Below, in pieces: positions 1 to 14,000 of a DNA stretch of 64,000 nucleotides (position 1 is its first letter; each line of letters opens with the position of its first letter). Source of the DNA: Ophiura sarsii (taxonomy: Eukaryota > Echinodermata > Ophiuroidea > Amphilepidida > Ophiuridae). The stretch lies in assembly GCA_035610835.1 (NCBI GenBank), contig CM069448.1:6635607-6699606 (forward strand), written 5' to 3'. The notes below the pieces were generated by a model. That model did not search any database and was not told where the DNA came from. It saw only the letters and a program-made list of their open reading frames with translations. The translations under genes and the position numbers were made by a program.

Positions 1-95
1 GGCCAAAACAAGGCATGTGTGTGACCATTTGCACGGTTAGATAAAAACCAACTATTACTTTCCAATTTGGAACTGATTAAACGATTGTACTATGT
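1..95. other. Unannotated edge sequence
   Basis: I see no gene, repeat or motif I can support here before the first mobile element. Confidence 0.4.
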
Positions 96-588
96 CAGGG
101 CTGTCAACTCTCCCTCATTAGGCGGGAGTCTCCCGCCTAGACAATCTTTCTCCCGCACTCCCGCCTAGCATATAAAATCTCCCGCCTCACAAATGTATCA
201 ATTAAAATGTTTATCAACGCATTTATTTCCTTCGCGAGATGCTATAAATCAGTGCTTTACACTTTCCGATCACCAACGTACTACTACAGAATCACACTTA
301 ATTGACTATTTATAGCCCGTCTGCCTACGTTCATTTGCTGTACCTTTTGGATTGTGCGATTTTTATTTTTACCGTGCAATTTTTTTTTACCCTTCCCCCC
401 CCCCCCCCTCCCCCACCCCCCCCCCCCCCCCCCCCCTCCCCCCACCTCCGACTTACTTGAAATTCACGAGGTGACTCAAAAAAAAATTGGGGCTACTTTT
501 ACTATTTTTGTTGTTGGTACACTTTGGCCATCATATTTGTAATATTGTATCTCTCCCTCCCAGCAAATCCCCAAAGTTGACAGCCCTG
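96..588. mobile_element. Non-autonomous hAT-like element
   Basis: The inverted ends are CAGGGCTGTCAACT and AGTTGACAGCCCTG, flanked by the direct repeat CTATGT (90-95 and 589-594). CAGGG termini are typical of hAT; a hAT target duplication should be 8 bp, so the 6 bp seen implies mutation or another family. Inside, the octamer GGCGGGAG and its complement recur, and a C-rich tract runs from 395 to 436. No transposase is present. Confidence 0.65.
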
Positions 589-594
589 CTATGT

Positions 595-705
595 AGGTGC
601 TGGTAGCACACGCTTCCCCAATCTTTGGCAAAATCAGACGGGCTATTATTTTATCGTACACATATAAAATCTTCAGATTATCCAAGCTGACTCTCTGGTT
701 CATTT
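595..705. repeat. Dispersed repeat shared with 22668-22765
   Basis: The stretch resembles 22668-22765 in the same orientation: both have GCTGGTAG, CACGCTTC, CCAATCTT, then AAAATCTT and AGCTGACTC in the same order and spacing. It is probably a SINE-like family with a poorly preserved head. No gene overlaps it. Confidence 0.5.
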
Positions 706-961
706 AATAATTACATTGTTGATAGACTGCAGTGTAGCTTTAAGCAGACTTTACTCCCCCAACTTTGACCTTTTTCTCCCTGATACTGTTGTCTCATTCC
801 CATTTTGATTAATAATGATACCCAAAAAATGAATGTACTGGTAAAGACACATCTACAGACTTTACCGTAATAAGGTGTCAGTAATGACATGGTGTCCCCA
901 AACCGATGCGAAAAATCAAGCTCTCGATAACTGAAAGTGACAATCTTAACCGACACGACTT

Positions 962-1022
962 GAATATGGGGGGGGGGGGGGGGGGGGGGGGGAGCTATCA
1001 CCCCTCCCCCCTGGCTATGCCA
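962..1022 (-). mobile_element. Solo end of a hAT-like element with G tract
   Basis: Read on the - strand the stretch begins CAGTGGCATAGCCAG, close to the ends of the hAT-like elements at 21340-21650 and 8968-9265, and runs into a G/C tract (968-992, 25 bases). The partner end was not found, so this may be a truncated copy. The rest of 1023-1990 shows no gene. Confidence 0.4.
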
Positions 1023-1557
1023 CTGATATTGGAGGAAGGAATACAAATCTCTGCATGTGCCAGCTAGCTACCTTTTACCGATTGGAATGACAAAGTCAAC
1101 TGCTGCAATTTATCATTTAAATATAATTGCAATTTTGTGATTTATCGTCGGCTGCAATGAAGTTCAGAACAACTTTTGGTAATTCTCTGTTGGTTGATGA
1201 AATAATGATGGCATTGGAAATGACCACGATTGCTTAAATTTATTGAATGTAATTGCTGTGAGTTCAGGGTCTTAAAGGCTAGACATACTTAAGGCACCTT
1301 AAAATTTAAAAAATTTAAAAAAAAAATCGATTCTCATAGCCCGCACGCCTCACTTTTGGCCGACGCATCTTTTTAAAAAAAATGTTTAGTCCTATAAAAA
1401 ACAGTGTAAAACGGTAGTTTTCAGTCCAAATAGCTGGAAATATATTTCGAGAATAAACATTTTACATTCCCATTTTGACGAATGTACATATTTCCATGAA
1501 TTCTAGCAACAAATCCTGGAAATATCGCAAAACATAAATTATCTTTTAATCAGTTGT

Positions 1558-1568
1558 GCCGCCATCTT
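1558..1568. promoter_or_regulatory. YY1-like motif in possible TBC1D32 promoter
   Basis: GCCGCCATCTT is the reverse complement of the YY1 consensus AAnATGGCGGC, which in animals clusters just downstream of many transcription starts. It lies about 430 bp upstream of the 5' UTR splice acceptor of TBC1D32, and a short GC-rich patch follows at 1620-1680. Promoter function is inferred; no TATA box or initiator was clear. Confidence 0.3.
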
Positions 1569-2029
1569 TAAACAATATTGTATAGCGCCATCTATTGTTG
1601 GAATTGTAACATTTGTGTTGTGGCCACGCGCGGCCGATAGCTTTTCACATCAGCGATACGAAGTGAGAATACGTGGAGAAAATCACATTTTAGAGAGCAT
1701 AATAGTATGAAAAATGCACAGTTAGCACAGATTTGAGAAAAAAAGCCTCCCCTCCTCCTCACTTTTCAAAGACGTGTGCTACGAGAATCGAATATAAAAG
1801 ATTAAGTGGCCTAACAATGATCCCCCTCATAAACTCCCTCTCATTTTACACCCATTTATATGTAATGGTGGTATGTAAATTTCATAATTGTAAACCAACT
1901 GCATTCAAACACTTGGAGAAATGCTATGTGTAAGGTTGAGATAAGAAAGTTATAAAATATCTTACAGATGGCCTTGAATTTTGCTTTGCACAGGTGAACT
2001 CAATGTAAAGTAGACACATAATAATCACT

Positions 2030-5000
2030 ATGGCAAGTGATCCTGCAGAGGAGGACTTGCTCCCCAGCATCCGTCAGCTCGTTACAAGTGTTAGACCTAT
2101 GATAAGAGCCGCTGGTTCCCTGCCTGCTGTTGAAGACATGCTGATGCGCTTGGAAGAGACAGATGAAAACTTTCACAGGTAGTTATTATGGTGAATTAAA
2201 TTGATATGTTGGATCAAGGAGTTGTCATACTAATAATTCCTTGGTTGGATGTATTCAGTAATTTCAGTTAAGATTATAAATTGGTCTTTTCCTTTTAAAG
2301 GTAGATGTTCCGATTTTCAACTTGAAGTTTTCTATTCTACATGAAAGGTTATCATTAAAAAAGTAGTGTTCCAAAGTTTGAGTTGCATAGCTCTAATGGT
2401 TCTTATTTTAGAAGCACAAGATGCTGTGAACTGTACCCATTGAGTAGTACACAAACTATATCAGTGGTTACCACCATTCGCGGTAATTCGACGTTATTTC
2501 ATTGATTTCTCCGTAATTATACCGATTTAGGCCGTCAAATTTCAGTATGATGATGAGAAAAATACGAGCTTTCATATGATATGAAAATCTCCGTATGTTT
2601 GAAATAATTCTGTGTTACGAAAATGTGATCGGGTCATCTACCTTTAAAAAGGTCCAGATTTGAGCAATTAGGTTTATTGTTCCCAGTTTGCTCTTTTAGA
2701 GTAAATAATGTCCACTTTGTTCGTATAGAGGTTGAATGATGGTGATCAGTAAGTGATCAGATTGTGGTACCCTTTCAGATCTTTACAATAATAAATGAGC
2801 TAACAAATTAGTTAAATACAAATGTAAAGTTACAGCAAAATGTTTCTTTCTTTATTACTTATTCTAGATATGAGTTAGTCAAGTTTATAAGAGGTCGTAT
2901 CGATGACGTGTTGACCCCATTGGCAGAGGAAGAGATTGAGAAACAGATGCTGCTGGAAGCAGGAAACAAATCTGGTGGTAATGAGGCGTTAGTGAGAACC
3001 ATTGTGGACCATGTCGTAAATGATCAGGCGTAAGTATATCTATCTGTAATTTAGAAATACCTGATCATCATGACCTCTGAGGCATGAGAACAGGGTTCAT
3101 ACGGGTCCTTGAAAACCTTGAAAGTCCTGGAATTTTACTTTTTCATTTTTAAGGCCTGGAAAGTCCTTAAATTCTGAAAAAAAGTCCTTGAAAGTCCTGG
3201 AATTTCAAAATGTGCTCCCCCAAAAAACATTGACAGCTCTCAATGTCCCATCATATTGTCATTATTTTGGCGAAGATTCTCTCCGAAGGTCCTGGAATTC
3301 TTCAATTATAGTCCTGGAAAGTCCTGGAAAAGTCCTTGATTTTTTTTGCTCAGAAAGTGTATGAACCCTGGTAGAACTACTACTGTAAAGCATGAAATGT
3401 TCCTGTGCATCAACATTTCGCGAATTTCACAACTGACTCACGAAATTTTCAAGCATGCGAATGTTTTGTTTTTTGGTGGCCTATGTCCAGGGGTGTACCT
3501 TCATTTTTTCTCCAACCAGCCAGCCGGGCTGATAGCATGTAAAAGTTACCAGCCCGACTGTAAACTTTCCAGCCAAACAAGTTATCTTCATTTACCAACA
3601 GCAAAATTCTTACCGGCCAGCTGGGCGTGTATATTTGAAAAGTTACTCGCCCGACGCAAAAGTTACCCGCCACAGGCGTGCGGGCGGGTACTAAGTACAG
3701 CCCTGCCTATGACTACTCTACACATTCGCAAGATTGTCATGCCGCAAAAAAGGTCAAAGTCAGTGCTTCACGAAATGTTAATGCCGCAAACATTTCATGC
3801 TTTACAGTATACATAAATAGAACACTGTTTTTAAAAATACAGACGCAAGTGCTCTAGAGTTGGTAAATCTTTTGCATTTCAAAAAATTGTCAAGACCTGT
3901 GGTGTGAGGCTCAACATTGGCTAAATTTAAATCTAGGCTAGGTGAATGGTGAACTCTGGTCTATCCAGTATCCAGTACTGGAAACCAAATTCCTGAGTAC
4001 CCATAGCAGGCTCAAACTCTTTACTACAGAGCTGATCATTATTTTACAGTAAACTCGTAATTAAAATAATATACTAATAAATAAACTTGTAGAAATCTAG
4101 GTGTCCCCTTTGTCTACCTTTACCCCGAAAATGTTACTCGTATAATCCATGGCCATCCACTTTCCAATTTAATTTAATTCAATTAATTTATTATAAAATA
4201 ACATCGTGGCCAAAGGCCAAATTACGCATTTTTTACAATATAAAAACATATAATATTATCATCAAAAATACATACATGATAAAACAGCGATAACATATAA
4301 AATACATAATTATGATTGCAAATCCCCACACAAAAATTATTTAAGAATCCAGACACACATTTACAAGCAAATTAAACAAAACATCCTCACACCACTGTGT
4401 ACACTCACCCCTCCACACATAAACCCGGCCCCTTTACCACACAATTCGACAACACATGTATCCACTAAGCATGCACTCACTCATACACAAACTAATAAGC
4501 CCACCTACCAAACAACATTGCACATGAAAAGTACTATTAGCCCCCCCCCCCCCCCCCCCCCCCCCCTCCCCATATGATATTGACCTAATATTGCACATTA
4601 TCAAATAATCACAACATGTAAATGTAAACAGTCAAATCTCAATACATGTATTGGGCAGATACCTAAAATGAATTGATCAAAAGATTGACAAGAAAGGGCA
4701 CACATAAACCCCTTTTTAAGTTGTGTTGCACCTGTTGGCTCATAACCCAGGGTTCTCCTTGTTTTGAGCACTTGGCCAGCTACCATTGTGATAACTTTGC
4801 TCGTATAATAATTACATGGCCAGTCATTTACTATGGATACATACGACCCGTCCTAAAAAGACTCATGTTGTTCAGAAATTTTACATCATACGTTTTGTGT
4901 TGCAAATATACATGATGTACTCCACAACCATTTTTTTTTGTATATAAAGAGCAAATGTGAACAATAGCCCAACAGACATTAACAATGTTAATGAACTGAG

Positions 5001-8000
5001 TGATTACAAATCAAACGGGTAACTCTCAACAGAGAGCTCTGATGGGCCAATCAATTGGTTCACTGCAACTCAGAAAATAATCAAAAATACAAGTAAACAC
5101 AATTGGGCGAGTAAAAAAGCCAATGAAAGTGGCGTGGGACAGGAATAGGATAAACACCCAAACATAGAGAGTAACATCAAAAAAATAAGACGAAAATGAT
5201 ATCTGGAGGTCATGGATACATCGAGAGAGCTTAGCCAACATACTCTGAAGAGTTGTAGAGAAAGTGTCTGTTAACACGACATTTAAACGATTGTAGTCCT
5301 TCCTCTTGGATGTTGCCAACAACATTGACTGGAAGACTGTTCCACAGTGGAACAGCTGTATGGATGAAACTTCTGTCTAAGCAGCAAATTCTGGCAGGCG
5401 GCAGTGAAAGGGCATGATCTGGCATTGCAACACTTGCACGCGTAGCACGACGATGAACATATGGTGTGGGAAGCAGTGCTGCTAAATCTTGTGGGCAGTG
5501 GTTGGTATGCATTTGCAATCACATTGTTATAAGAAATGTAGGAGTAAACTAATATTTTTTTATTCTTTTCTGACAGGTGTATAGATCTAATGCAGAATCT
5601 TAAACACAACACAAAAAACGGTGTGGAGAGACTGGTACAGGCATTTGATGAGGAGTACTTATCACATGACTCGTATCAGGATAAGGTGGTGAATTCTGCT
5701 CCCACTAAGCATGGGTCTTTCTCGTTTAGTGATGACGATTCATCACTGGATTCATCATTCAACCAGGTAAGAGTTTTACTGAAATAAAAATGGAAGAAAT
5801 TGGGATATTTGCCTGAATTGCTTACAGGGTGAGTCACAAAGAACAGACAATATTTGTTGATAGCATCATAAAAATTCCAGATGTGTATATTCTTTCTGGC
5901 TCATTCTGTATATACATGCTCCCAGGCATGAGAATTTTCAGTTTTAAAACTGAATTCAGGGTTTTTTCTGGTCCAAATTTCCGCACTTTCTTCTAATTTC
6001 AACCTGCTGTTGGCCTTTTGAGCCCGATTTCACACACTTTTTCAGTTTGTTCATGTTTTTGAATTCGCATGCATTGCTCCACCTATTTGCCTTGCATATT
6101 TTGGCTGTCAGAAGAGCCCCTATTTTCCAGTTTCACTTGTTGCTCTCTGGCTTTTCCTAAAAAGCATTTCACCATTTATCCAGACATTTTGTCATTCATA
6201 ATATAAAAATCCTTATATAAGGATGCCCACCCAACCAATACATACACACATACACTTACTTTCAAATTATAATCTTCACTTCCTAGCAAGTAGTTTGGGT
6301 AGGTTAAGAATTTCCCTTTCAGGACAACTGATAGCGACAGCCCATAATATGACCTTTGTATTTTATTTTTCCTAGAGTTCTAATTTCATGTTCATGAACC
6401 AGGAGCAGTTTACCAGCATAGCAGAAAACCTAGAGCCATCACAATCACTTGACGTAAGAAAAATAGGCAAAAAACCAACATAGAGATTGTCTGCAATTAT
6501 CCATCTAGACCAACCAACCTTCATCTTGAAGACCCAACTCATGTATATTCACTGTACAGTGGAATGTTGACCCTAATTTACCCAAAACCACAAACAAATC
6601 AGGTTTTCCTAAGCTTATTTAAAATTGTTTTGAAACATTTATGATGGAATAAGAATGTAAGTTGACAAGTTAGCCCAGGAAGTTTTGTGGAAATTACAAA
6701 ATAAATTAGTAACAAATTGCCCTTGTAATAAGCTTGTTTGGGTCCATTTTCCTACAGAATATTTGCTGTCCCAATTTTGCCACAAAATACCCAGAATAGC
6801 ACATGCTAAGAAAATGTAGACAGAAAACACTAGTCCAACCAAACAAGTGGACAAGTTATAGTTTATGTTCTCATTAACTACCAAAATAAAAGGAGAAAGG
6901 ACCCCTACTAAAAACAAAAAGGATGCTCACACCAATTCTGTTATTATTTGTTTTTGGTTTTTGTTTTGCCTTTTTCCTGTTCTATTTGTTTGTTTTGTTA
7001 TTTGGGTTTTGTAATTTGTATTGTTGTTATTTTGTGGAGTTTGTTTTGGTAAACATATACTTAAGGTCCAAGGTATGCATCAATTACACTCTAAAATAAA
7101 GTATCCCATGGCAACCGTGTGATATACTTTATTCCATCCAAGATGTGATACATATCTTGGATCCTAAGTGCCATACTTCCCGCTTTCCATTCATTTTGAA
7201 CGGCTCAAGTTAAATATTGTTGATCCATCACATCAAAACATCACAACAAATCAGTGATAAGTAAACCATAGTCGCAGGAAGTAACAAAAGAAGATAAGAA
7301 AAAAGTTGAAGAAAATTAGAGCATTTAAAACCTCTCAAGCTGCATAGAATATATGTTCAATGTTTGATATATAAGTGAGTTTTCATTTTCAAGCTTAAAT
7401 AGCATTTATTTTCGTTGAGATATGTGATGAGTTGTGATGTGATGGGTCCCATTCTATTAACATTGTTGACTTAACCCTCCAACCTGCAGACAAGACGTGA
7501 GGCCTTACAACGGCTATTACGTATCCCACCATCTGATGTAATGGCATGTGAGCAATGGGGTGAACTAAGACAAGGTCTTCTTCATGCTCTTGGTGACTCT
7601 GATGAATTTCTTGCAGTAAGTGTCGGTCTCAATTAGCAAATACAGTCAGAGCCAAAAGACTCTTTTACAGAGTGGTCAAAAAAAGCTTTTAATGTTTGAG
7701 AGGGAAATTAAACAACATAAGGGGAGGTATTTTTCTAAGAAGTAAGACGAGGTCTTCACCATTCTTTTTAGAGGGAAATAAATTATAACTACACAAGGCT
7801 AAGATTTTGCTTTAAGCTTTAAAAAATAGCATTATTTCTTTCAACATTTTATCCCCAGTGAAGCAAAACAGTTTGCTTTAGTTTTATACAATAAGGGTTG
7901 CATATGAACGTTTTATAACATCCTCGTGTGTAAGATATGAATTTACAATGTTTTCATAACTTGTTTTGTTATATTATAAGCAATATTTACAATGTTTGAA

Positions 8001-11000
8001 TAATCCAGTTGTTATACTTCATACTACATAGAAATACCAACAGGGCGGTTTTTACGGAGCATAGCTTATTTTGGTACACAGGATCATAATGCGATGCCAT
8101 TTGTTCTCGCATGTTTTGTTCTTTCTTGTTGTTTTCACACTAATGCACATTTTGAGTGCTATGCATATTGTAGAGCTCTTTACAAGTAAGTTTTAATTGA
8201 AGAATATGTAATATAGTGATAAGAGTTCCCGTTCTTATATTATTATTCCCTTTACATATCTTCACAGGAGAAAAGTTTTAATTTTCACTCCCGGATGTTT
8301 TCATCCAATTCGCACCATATCATCAGGGAAGTGTATACTAGTTTAGGTAAGTTGACTTAGTTCCCGGATGTTTTCATCCAATTTGCACCACATCATCAGA
8401 GAAGTGTATACTAAAATCTTTGAATAAGTTCATCTGGATTGTTATTGAACATCTGAGATATGATTTTGTTTTGTACAAATCCAATAAAATGTGAATTAGA
8501 TACTCACAATTTTAGTTACGGTTCACTGCTAAACTAGCAGCTTCGTCAGACTGGCAACTCTGTCTGGAGGCAACAGGAATTAGTCATCCAAGATAGAAAT
8601 CCCTTGGCCAATCCTATAATGTTCATTATCAGTTCAATTAATTTGATGTTGTACATCATTTTTCTCCCTACTTCAAACAATATTCACCCTATTCAAACAA
8701 ACTCCTTGCTTTCTTGGTGCAATTTTTCACTCCAGAAAGAAATGTGAGACAATATATTAATTTTCTATACTTTTCTATGCATTCATTTTTTTTTCAGTTG
8801 AACATTTGAAATTGATCTGTACAAGCAGCAATACAAACAAACTGCCCTTACTGCGAGATGGGATTGATTATACACTCCCAAAACATCACAGGACAATTAA
8901 GAAGGTGCGTATATAATGCATATAATAAGCAGTGGCATAACTATTACAGAGCTAAACCACCTAAGCCCAGGCGCGTACCGCGGCATGTGAGCCAGGGGGA
9001 CAGAAGTATATGTCGTCCCAACAGTGGCGTAAATTTTAGTAAAAGGTTGCCCCAAATTTTTTCACAGTCAGTCACCTCATGAATTTCACGTAAGTGGAGG
9101 GGGTCACAAAATTTCTCACGGTCACAAAATTTCGCACGGTCACAAAATTTCGCAGTCCAAAAAGCACAACAGTCATTTAGCGTCCCGGTATTGCGAATTT
9201 AGCGTCCCGGTATTTGGAGCCGGGGGGGCAACTTCCCCCCCCCCCCCCCGGTCGGTACGCCACTGCCTAAGCCCTAAATAAGGGATCCCTCGACACCGCA
9301 GTAAGTGTAGTTTCATAAAAACTAACAGTCCAAATAGTCAAATTGGTTGTTTTGACCCTATAAACCTTTTTCAGGGTAAAAAATATAGCTTAAAGGTAGA
9401 TGACCCGATCACATTTTCGTAACACAGAATTATTTCAAACATACGGAGATTTTCATATCATATGAAAGCTCGTATTTTTCTCATCATCATACTGAAATTT
9501 GACGGCCTAAATCGGTATAATTACGGAGAAATCGATGAAATAACGTCGAATTACCGCGAATGGTGGTATACCACCGATATAGTTTGTGTACTACTCAATG
9601 GGTACAGTTCACAGCATCTTGTGCGTGTAAAATAAGAACCATTAGAGCTATGCAACTCAAACTTTGGAACACGACTTTTTTAAGGATGACCTTTCATGTA
9701 GAATAGAAAACTTCAAGTTGAAAATCGAAATGTGATCGGGTCATCTACCTTTAACTGGTAATAACCTAGTCCAATGTCTGCTTTTGTTTCAGTTTCGTCT
9801 CATGAATGAGTTCCAAATAGATGTACCAACCTATTGGGTTAGATTTCCTGAAAAGTGAGTATATCATTGTATGTGTCTTAATTTATCCAGAGGTGTGAGA
9901 GGTTACACACACACAAAAAGAAGAAGATTACTAAAAAAGCTTAAAAAAATCGTAACATCAGGGTAAACACAAAATATGGGCTGAACAGAAAAGGCTGACA
10001 TTTTGACATTCAAAAATAAAAAGAGCTAAAATCAGCTAAAAAGGGGTACTGTCACACACCTGTTTATCATAGGGTCTTTACTTGTTCATATGTACAATCA
10101 GATGAATCTATTCACCTTGTAATTCATCTCTTCGGGGTTAGAATTTCGTCACAAGAATCCTTAGATTCTCTTTGTGTACAAACCTAAAAAGTTGATGAGA
10201 ATCTATTTGGATTCTCCTGGAATTGTTCCAGGAGTTCAGGAAAATCTCTGTGAGGATAGATTCTCAAATTCTCGCTGCCATTCTTAACTTAGATTCTCTA
10301 TAAAATTGCATTATCAGATGAACAAATTTATGCTGTAATGATACTGCGCTGTCAGTTTTAGTTGTACACAACTTACAGTATTATTTCCAAACACAAAACA
10401 CTTAATTCCCCAAACCCTATCTTTAAGATACAAAACAGGTGACTGAAATCAATGTTTTCCCTACTTACAGATTTCTAGAAGATGTGACTGAAAGTTCCAT
10501 ACTAGTATTGATTGACAAATCCAATCAGGCTGACTGTCTACGAGCTATTCACTACCTGGCCATAGTGGATCCTAAGGCAACATGGTTCAAAAAATGGGTG
10601 GTGAGTATCAATGAAGTTATTTTCAATACTTTCCAATACTCTATTTCCCTTCCTTTGGACAGTGAATAACTATACAGGCGTAACATTTACGCACACGTAT
10701 ATGTCTTCCGCCTTTCTAAGCATGAGTGTATATATGCCAGCGCTTCGAGTAGGCGCGTGCGTTAATGTACTGCAATAAATAAAAGGCGCTTTTGGTATGT
10801 CACTGTCTCTTGATAGACAAATAGACTATTATAGGACTCAACAATGATATCTGGGACGTCTTCAATAAACCCCTAAAAACTTCAGATTTGTTTTTTTAAT
10901 CGCCTATCTTTTGTATATTTATAATGGCCTATAAGCGTGATACTAGCAGAATCTATGACAAGCAAAACTCAATCAAATACACGCAAGGATCAAGCAAATG

Positions 11001-14000
11001 ATACCCCAGCCGAGTAAGTGAAATGAATCAATAGCCAGTCCCGAAACAGTGTATTTTAAAGGTCTTTGTTAATTTAATTCAGGCCAGTTTGTCTGAGTCC
11101 GAGTCTTTTGTATATTTCGTTATATTTTGCTACTTAAACTTATTGAATAGAATTGTTATGAGGCACCTAGTATTCGTTTAACTGACCTGTTTGAAATGAA
11201 GTCAATAAATATTGTCAAGTGTTTATGTATCCATTTATTTTCTAGCATGGGAATTACAGTAGAACCTTGGTGATCAATATACTAGACAGACATCGAGCAG
11301 TGGTAAGTTAAGTTCTAACCAAGAATACTTATGGGAGCCATTTGATTATTTACTCATCAGACAACTTTTTTATTTATATCATTATTTGATGGTATATAAT
11401 TGTTTAGCAGTTAAAGGGATAGCCTGCTCTGGACTGCCATTTACTTAGGGAATTCCCTAAGGTTGGAATTTCTCCGTGTTAAATCTGCGGGTCTGTCCAG
11501 ACATGCCAACTATTTCGTACGGGATTTCGTTAAAAATACGGGCGTACGGGATTTTCCCAAAAAATACGTTTTTAACCATTATTGACCTCAAAAAAAAATC
11601 CTTTCAAAAAAGACTGCAATGCAAGGCAATTAAAGAATCCCTTTCAAAAACAACTGCAAGTAAAGACTATTATCCACCCGATTCCTGGTATGTTATGTTA
11701 CGCTATTGTGGTATATTACAATTTTGGTGGTACCAAAATCGCACATGGTAGTTGCGCAATTACTAGACTGAGACTGTGTTGCCCTCATACATCGCTCTAT
11801 TAATAGTACAGTGCCAGGAAATGTACGGTAATCATGATGACTGGTGGATGTACACTTATGATGAATTAAAATGGCGGCGCACAGTGAAATGAAAACAAAC
11901 TCTCTTCGGCGAAAAAAGTCAAAATACGCCAGAAAGTAATTGGAATAATGAAAATTATGAAACTTCTTTGCCAGGAATAACTTGCGATTTTAATATGTTG
12001 TCATGCAGGGAAGAAAATCGGACTAAACGTAAGCTTATATAACCCTTTGAACCCTGACCTATATATGGGCAATTCCACGCATTGCGGAATGACATTTACA
12101 CACAAAAATCCACTTTCTTTTGGGTGTAAAACTCAGAGATTTGTAGTTACTCCCAATTTTACAACTTTATTTGATAATAGCGATTGATACTCAAAAAATA
12201 AACCATGGGAAAAAATTAGACTGCGCTTCCAAGTATCCTAATTTGCATATGCAAATTTGCGTTGCGGAATGACGCAGACGATTGTGGTTTTTTTACATGT
12301 TTACACAAAGTGAAAACTCTGAACTTTTTAGAGTGTATCATTATTGAAGTTACTGTTTAGAAGGTTTGAAGTGTCAGCTAACTGACAAAAGCATTTTCAT
12401 AAAACTTAATCATCAGCTAGGATTTCTAGTAGGTCATCAAAAAATAAAAGTAGGTGTTGCGGAATGACGTTGCGGAATGACAGTGTGAATTTGTGTGCAA
12501 AACTCCATAGAGAAAAGAAAAAACATGTTTTGATGCTTTAATATGCATAAAAAATAAAAGAAAGAGTAATCAGTGGCATTTCATATGTTACAAATTCGTG
12601 AATACAAGTAACCCAACTATTTTTACATTGAAATCATCATTTACAGGTAAAGTAGCCATGATTTTGTGATAAAGTTGCTGAATTCAACAGCTTGCACATC
12701 AAAGTTGCCTAATTCAGCAAATTATGAGTTTTCATCAGTTTTGAAACTTTTTTAGAAGTTTAAAGTCCATATTTGAATGAATTATCATAAATAAGGATGA
12801 TCTTATACCACGTACACAAAAATATCACAATTTGCTCAATAAATTACCTAAATATAGGGAATAAATACCTTTGTCATTCCGCACCGTCATTCCGCAACAT
12901 GTCATTCCGCAACGCTCGTTAGCGCTATTTATTAACAGAATTTTCCAAAAAAAATTTAATAATTGTGAAGCATGTCAATTGTGTGCAGAGAAAAAATAGT
13001 TATATGAAAATAGGGTACATTTTTTTCTTGCTATCCTAAAAAATTATACTTTTGCATTGCGGAATGACATGAGATTATGCATACTAATTACCTGGATTAA
13101 CGAGACTAATCGGCCGTTGATCAAAATTAAATTTATATCAAAACTTTTCCCATCAGTACTACTATTGTGCCTGACATTTATTTAAACATCATACCTATGT
13201 GTCTAAAAGATATGGAATAAATAAAAACAAGCCTTTTCACTGATTTTGTAAGCTGCAAATATGCAAATTTATGCTAATTAGTTTATACATCAAAAAACAT
13301 AGTATCGCTAAACAAACTAAAAATTCCTGAACTTTGGACTCTTGCCTACATTATAGGCATAGAATTAAACTTTGGATGCAAATTTGAAATTTTGGCTATT
13401 TGGTTGACATTTGCTTGGAATTGCCCATATAGCATTCCGGTGCCCCACCCTGACTTATGAGCACAAATTTGAATAAATTGTGCATTACAATAGGGAATGT
13501 TGTTATAATATTTTTTTCAATGTTATTTTGTTCTGTTTTGCATTTTTATGTATTTTATTGAATAAAAGACATGTTAGAAATCATATATAGTGTGTTTTGC
13601 TTACGTTTCTGTCGTTTTCGCTCTCAAAATCACTCTCATGACCATAATCCGAGTCATCCATGTCCTCTTGAGAATCCTTGGAATCACCATCGAGAATTTG
13701 GCGCCATACCGCATACGCATCCATCAAATTTCTTACCATATTTGAAGAAACTCTTGAGAAAAACATTCACAAATCCTTCGTGAGTTTATTTATAACTTGC
13801 AGAGGTCACATAAATTACAAGAGGTCAAATGACAAAGCAAAACAAGTCACATGTTCAGTCACCTGATGGGACTTGTTCAGAAGGCACTGTACGGTGCCTT
13901 GCGGGTTATAGCGCCCGAGGTTGAAGGTGCCTTGCGGGTTCAAAGGGTTAATGATTCGCGCTGGTTTCAAATTATAATATTAAATATATGGGGGATCTGA

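Larger units (their letters stand above)
12039..13951. mobile_element. piggyBac-like element nested in 11498-14185
   Basis: The ends are CCCTTTGAACCC (from 12043) and GGGTTCAAAGGG (to 13947), followed by TTAA on the right and ATAA on the left (one base decayed). Inside, the - strand frame 13766-13581 is very acidic. GGTGCCTTGCGGGTT occurs twice near the right end. It is interrupted by 12061-13431. Confidence 0.5.

Noticed and set aside
354..542. Proline-rich frame over the C tract
   Set aside because: It comes from a homopolymer inside a MITE; the same applies to frames over 961-1046, 17436-17624 and 21327-21548.
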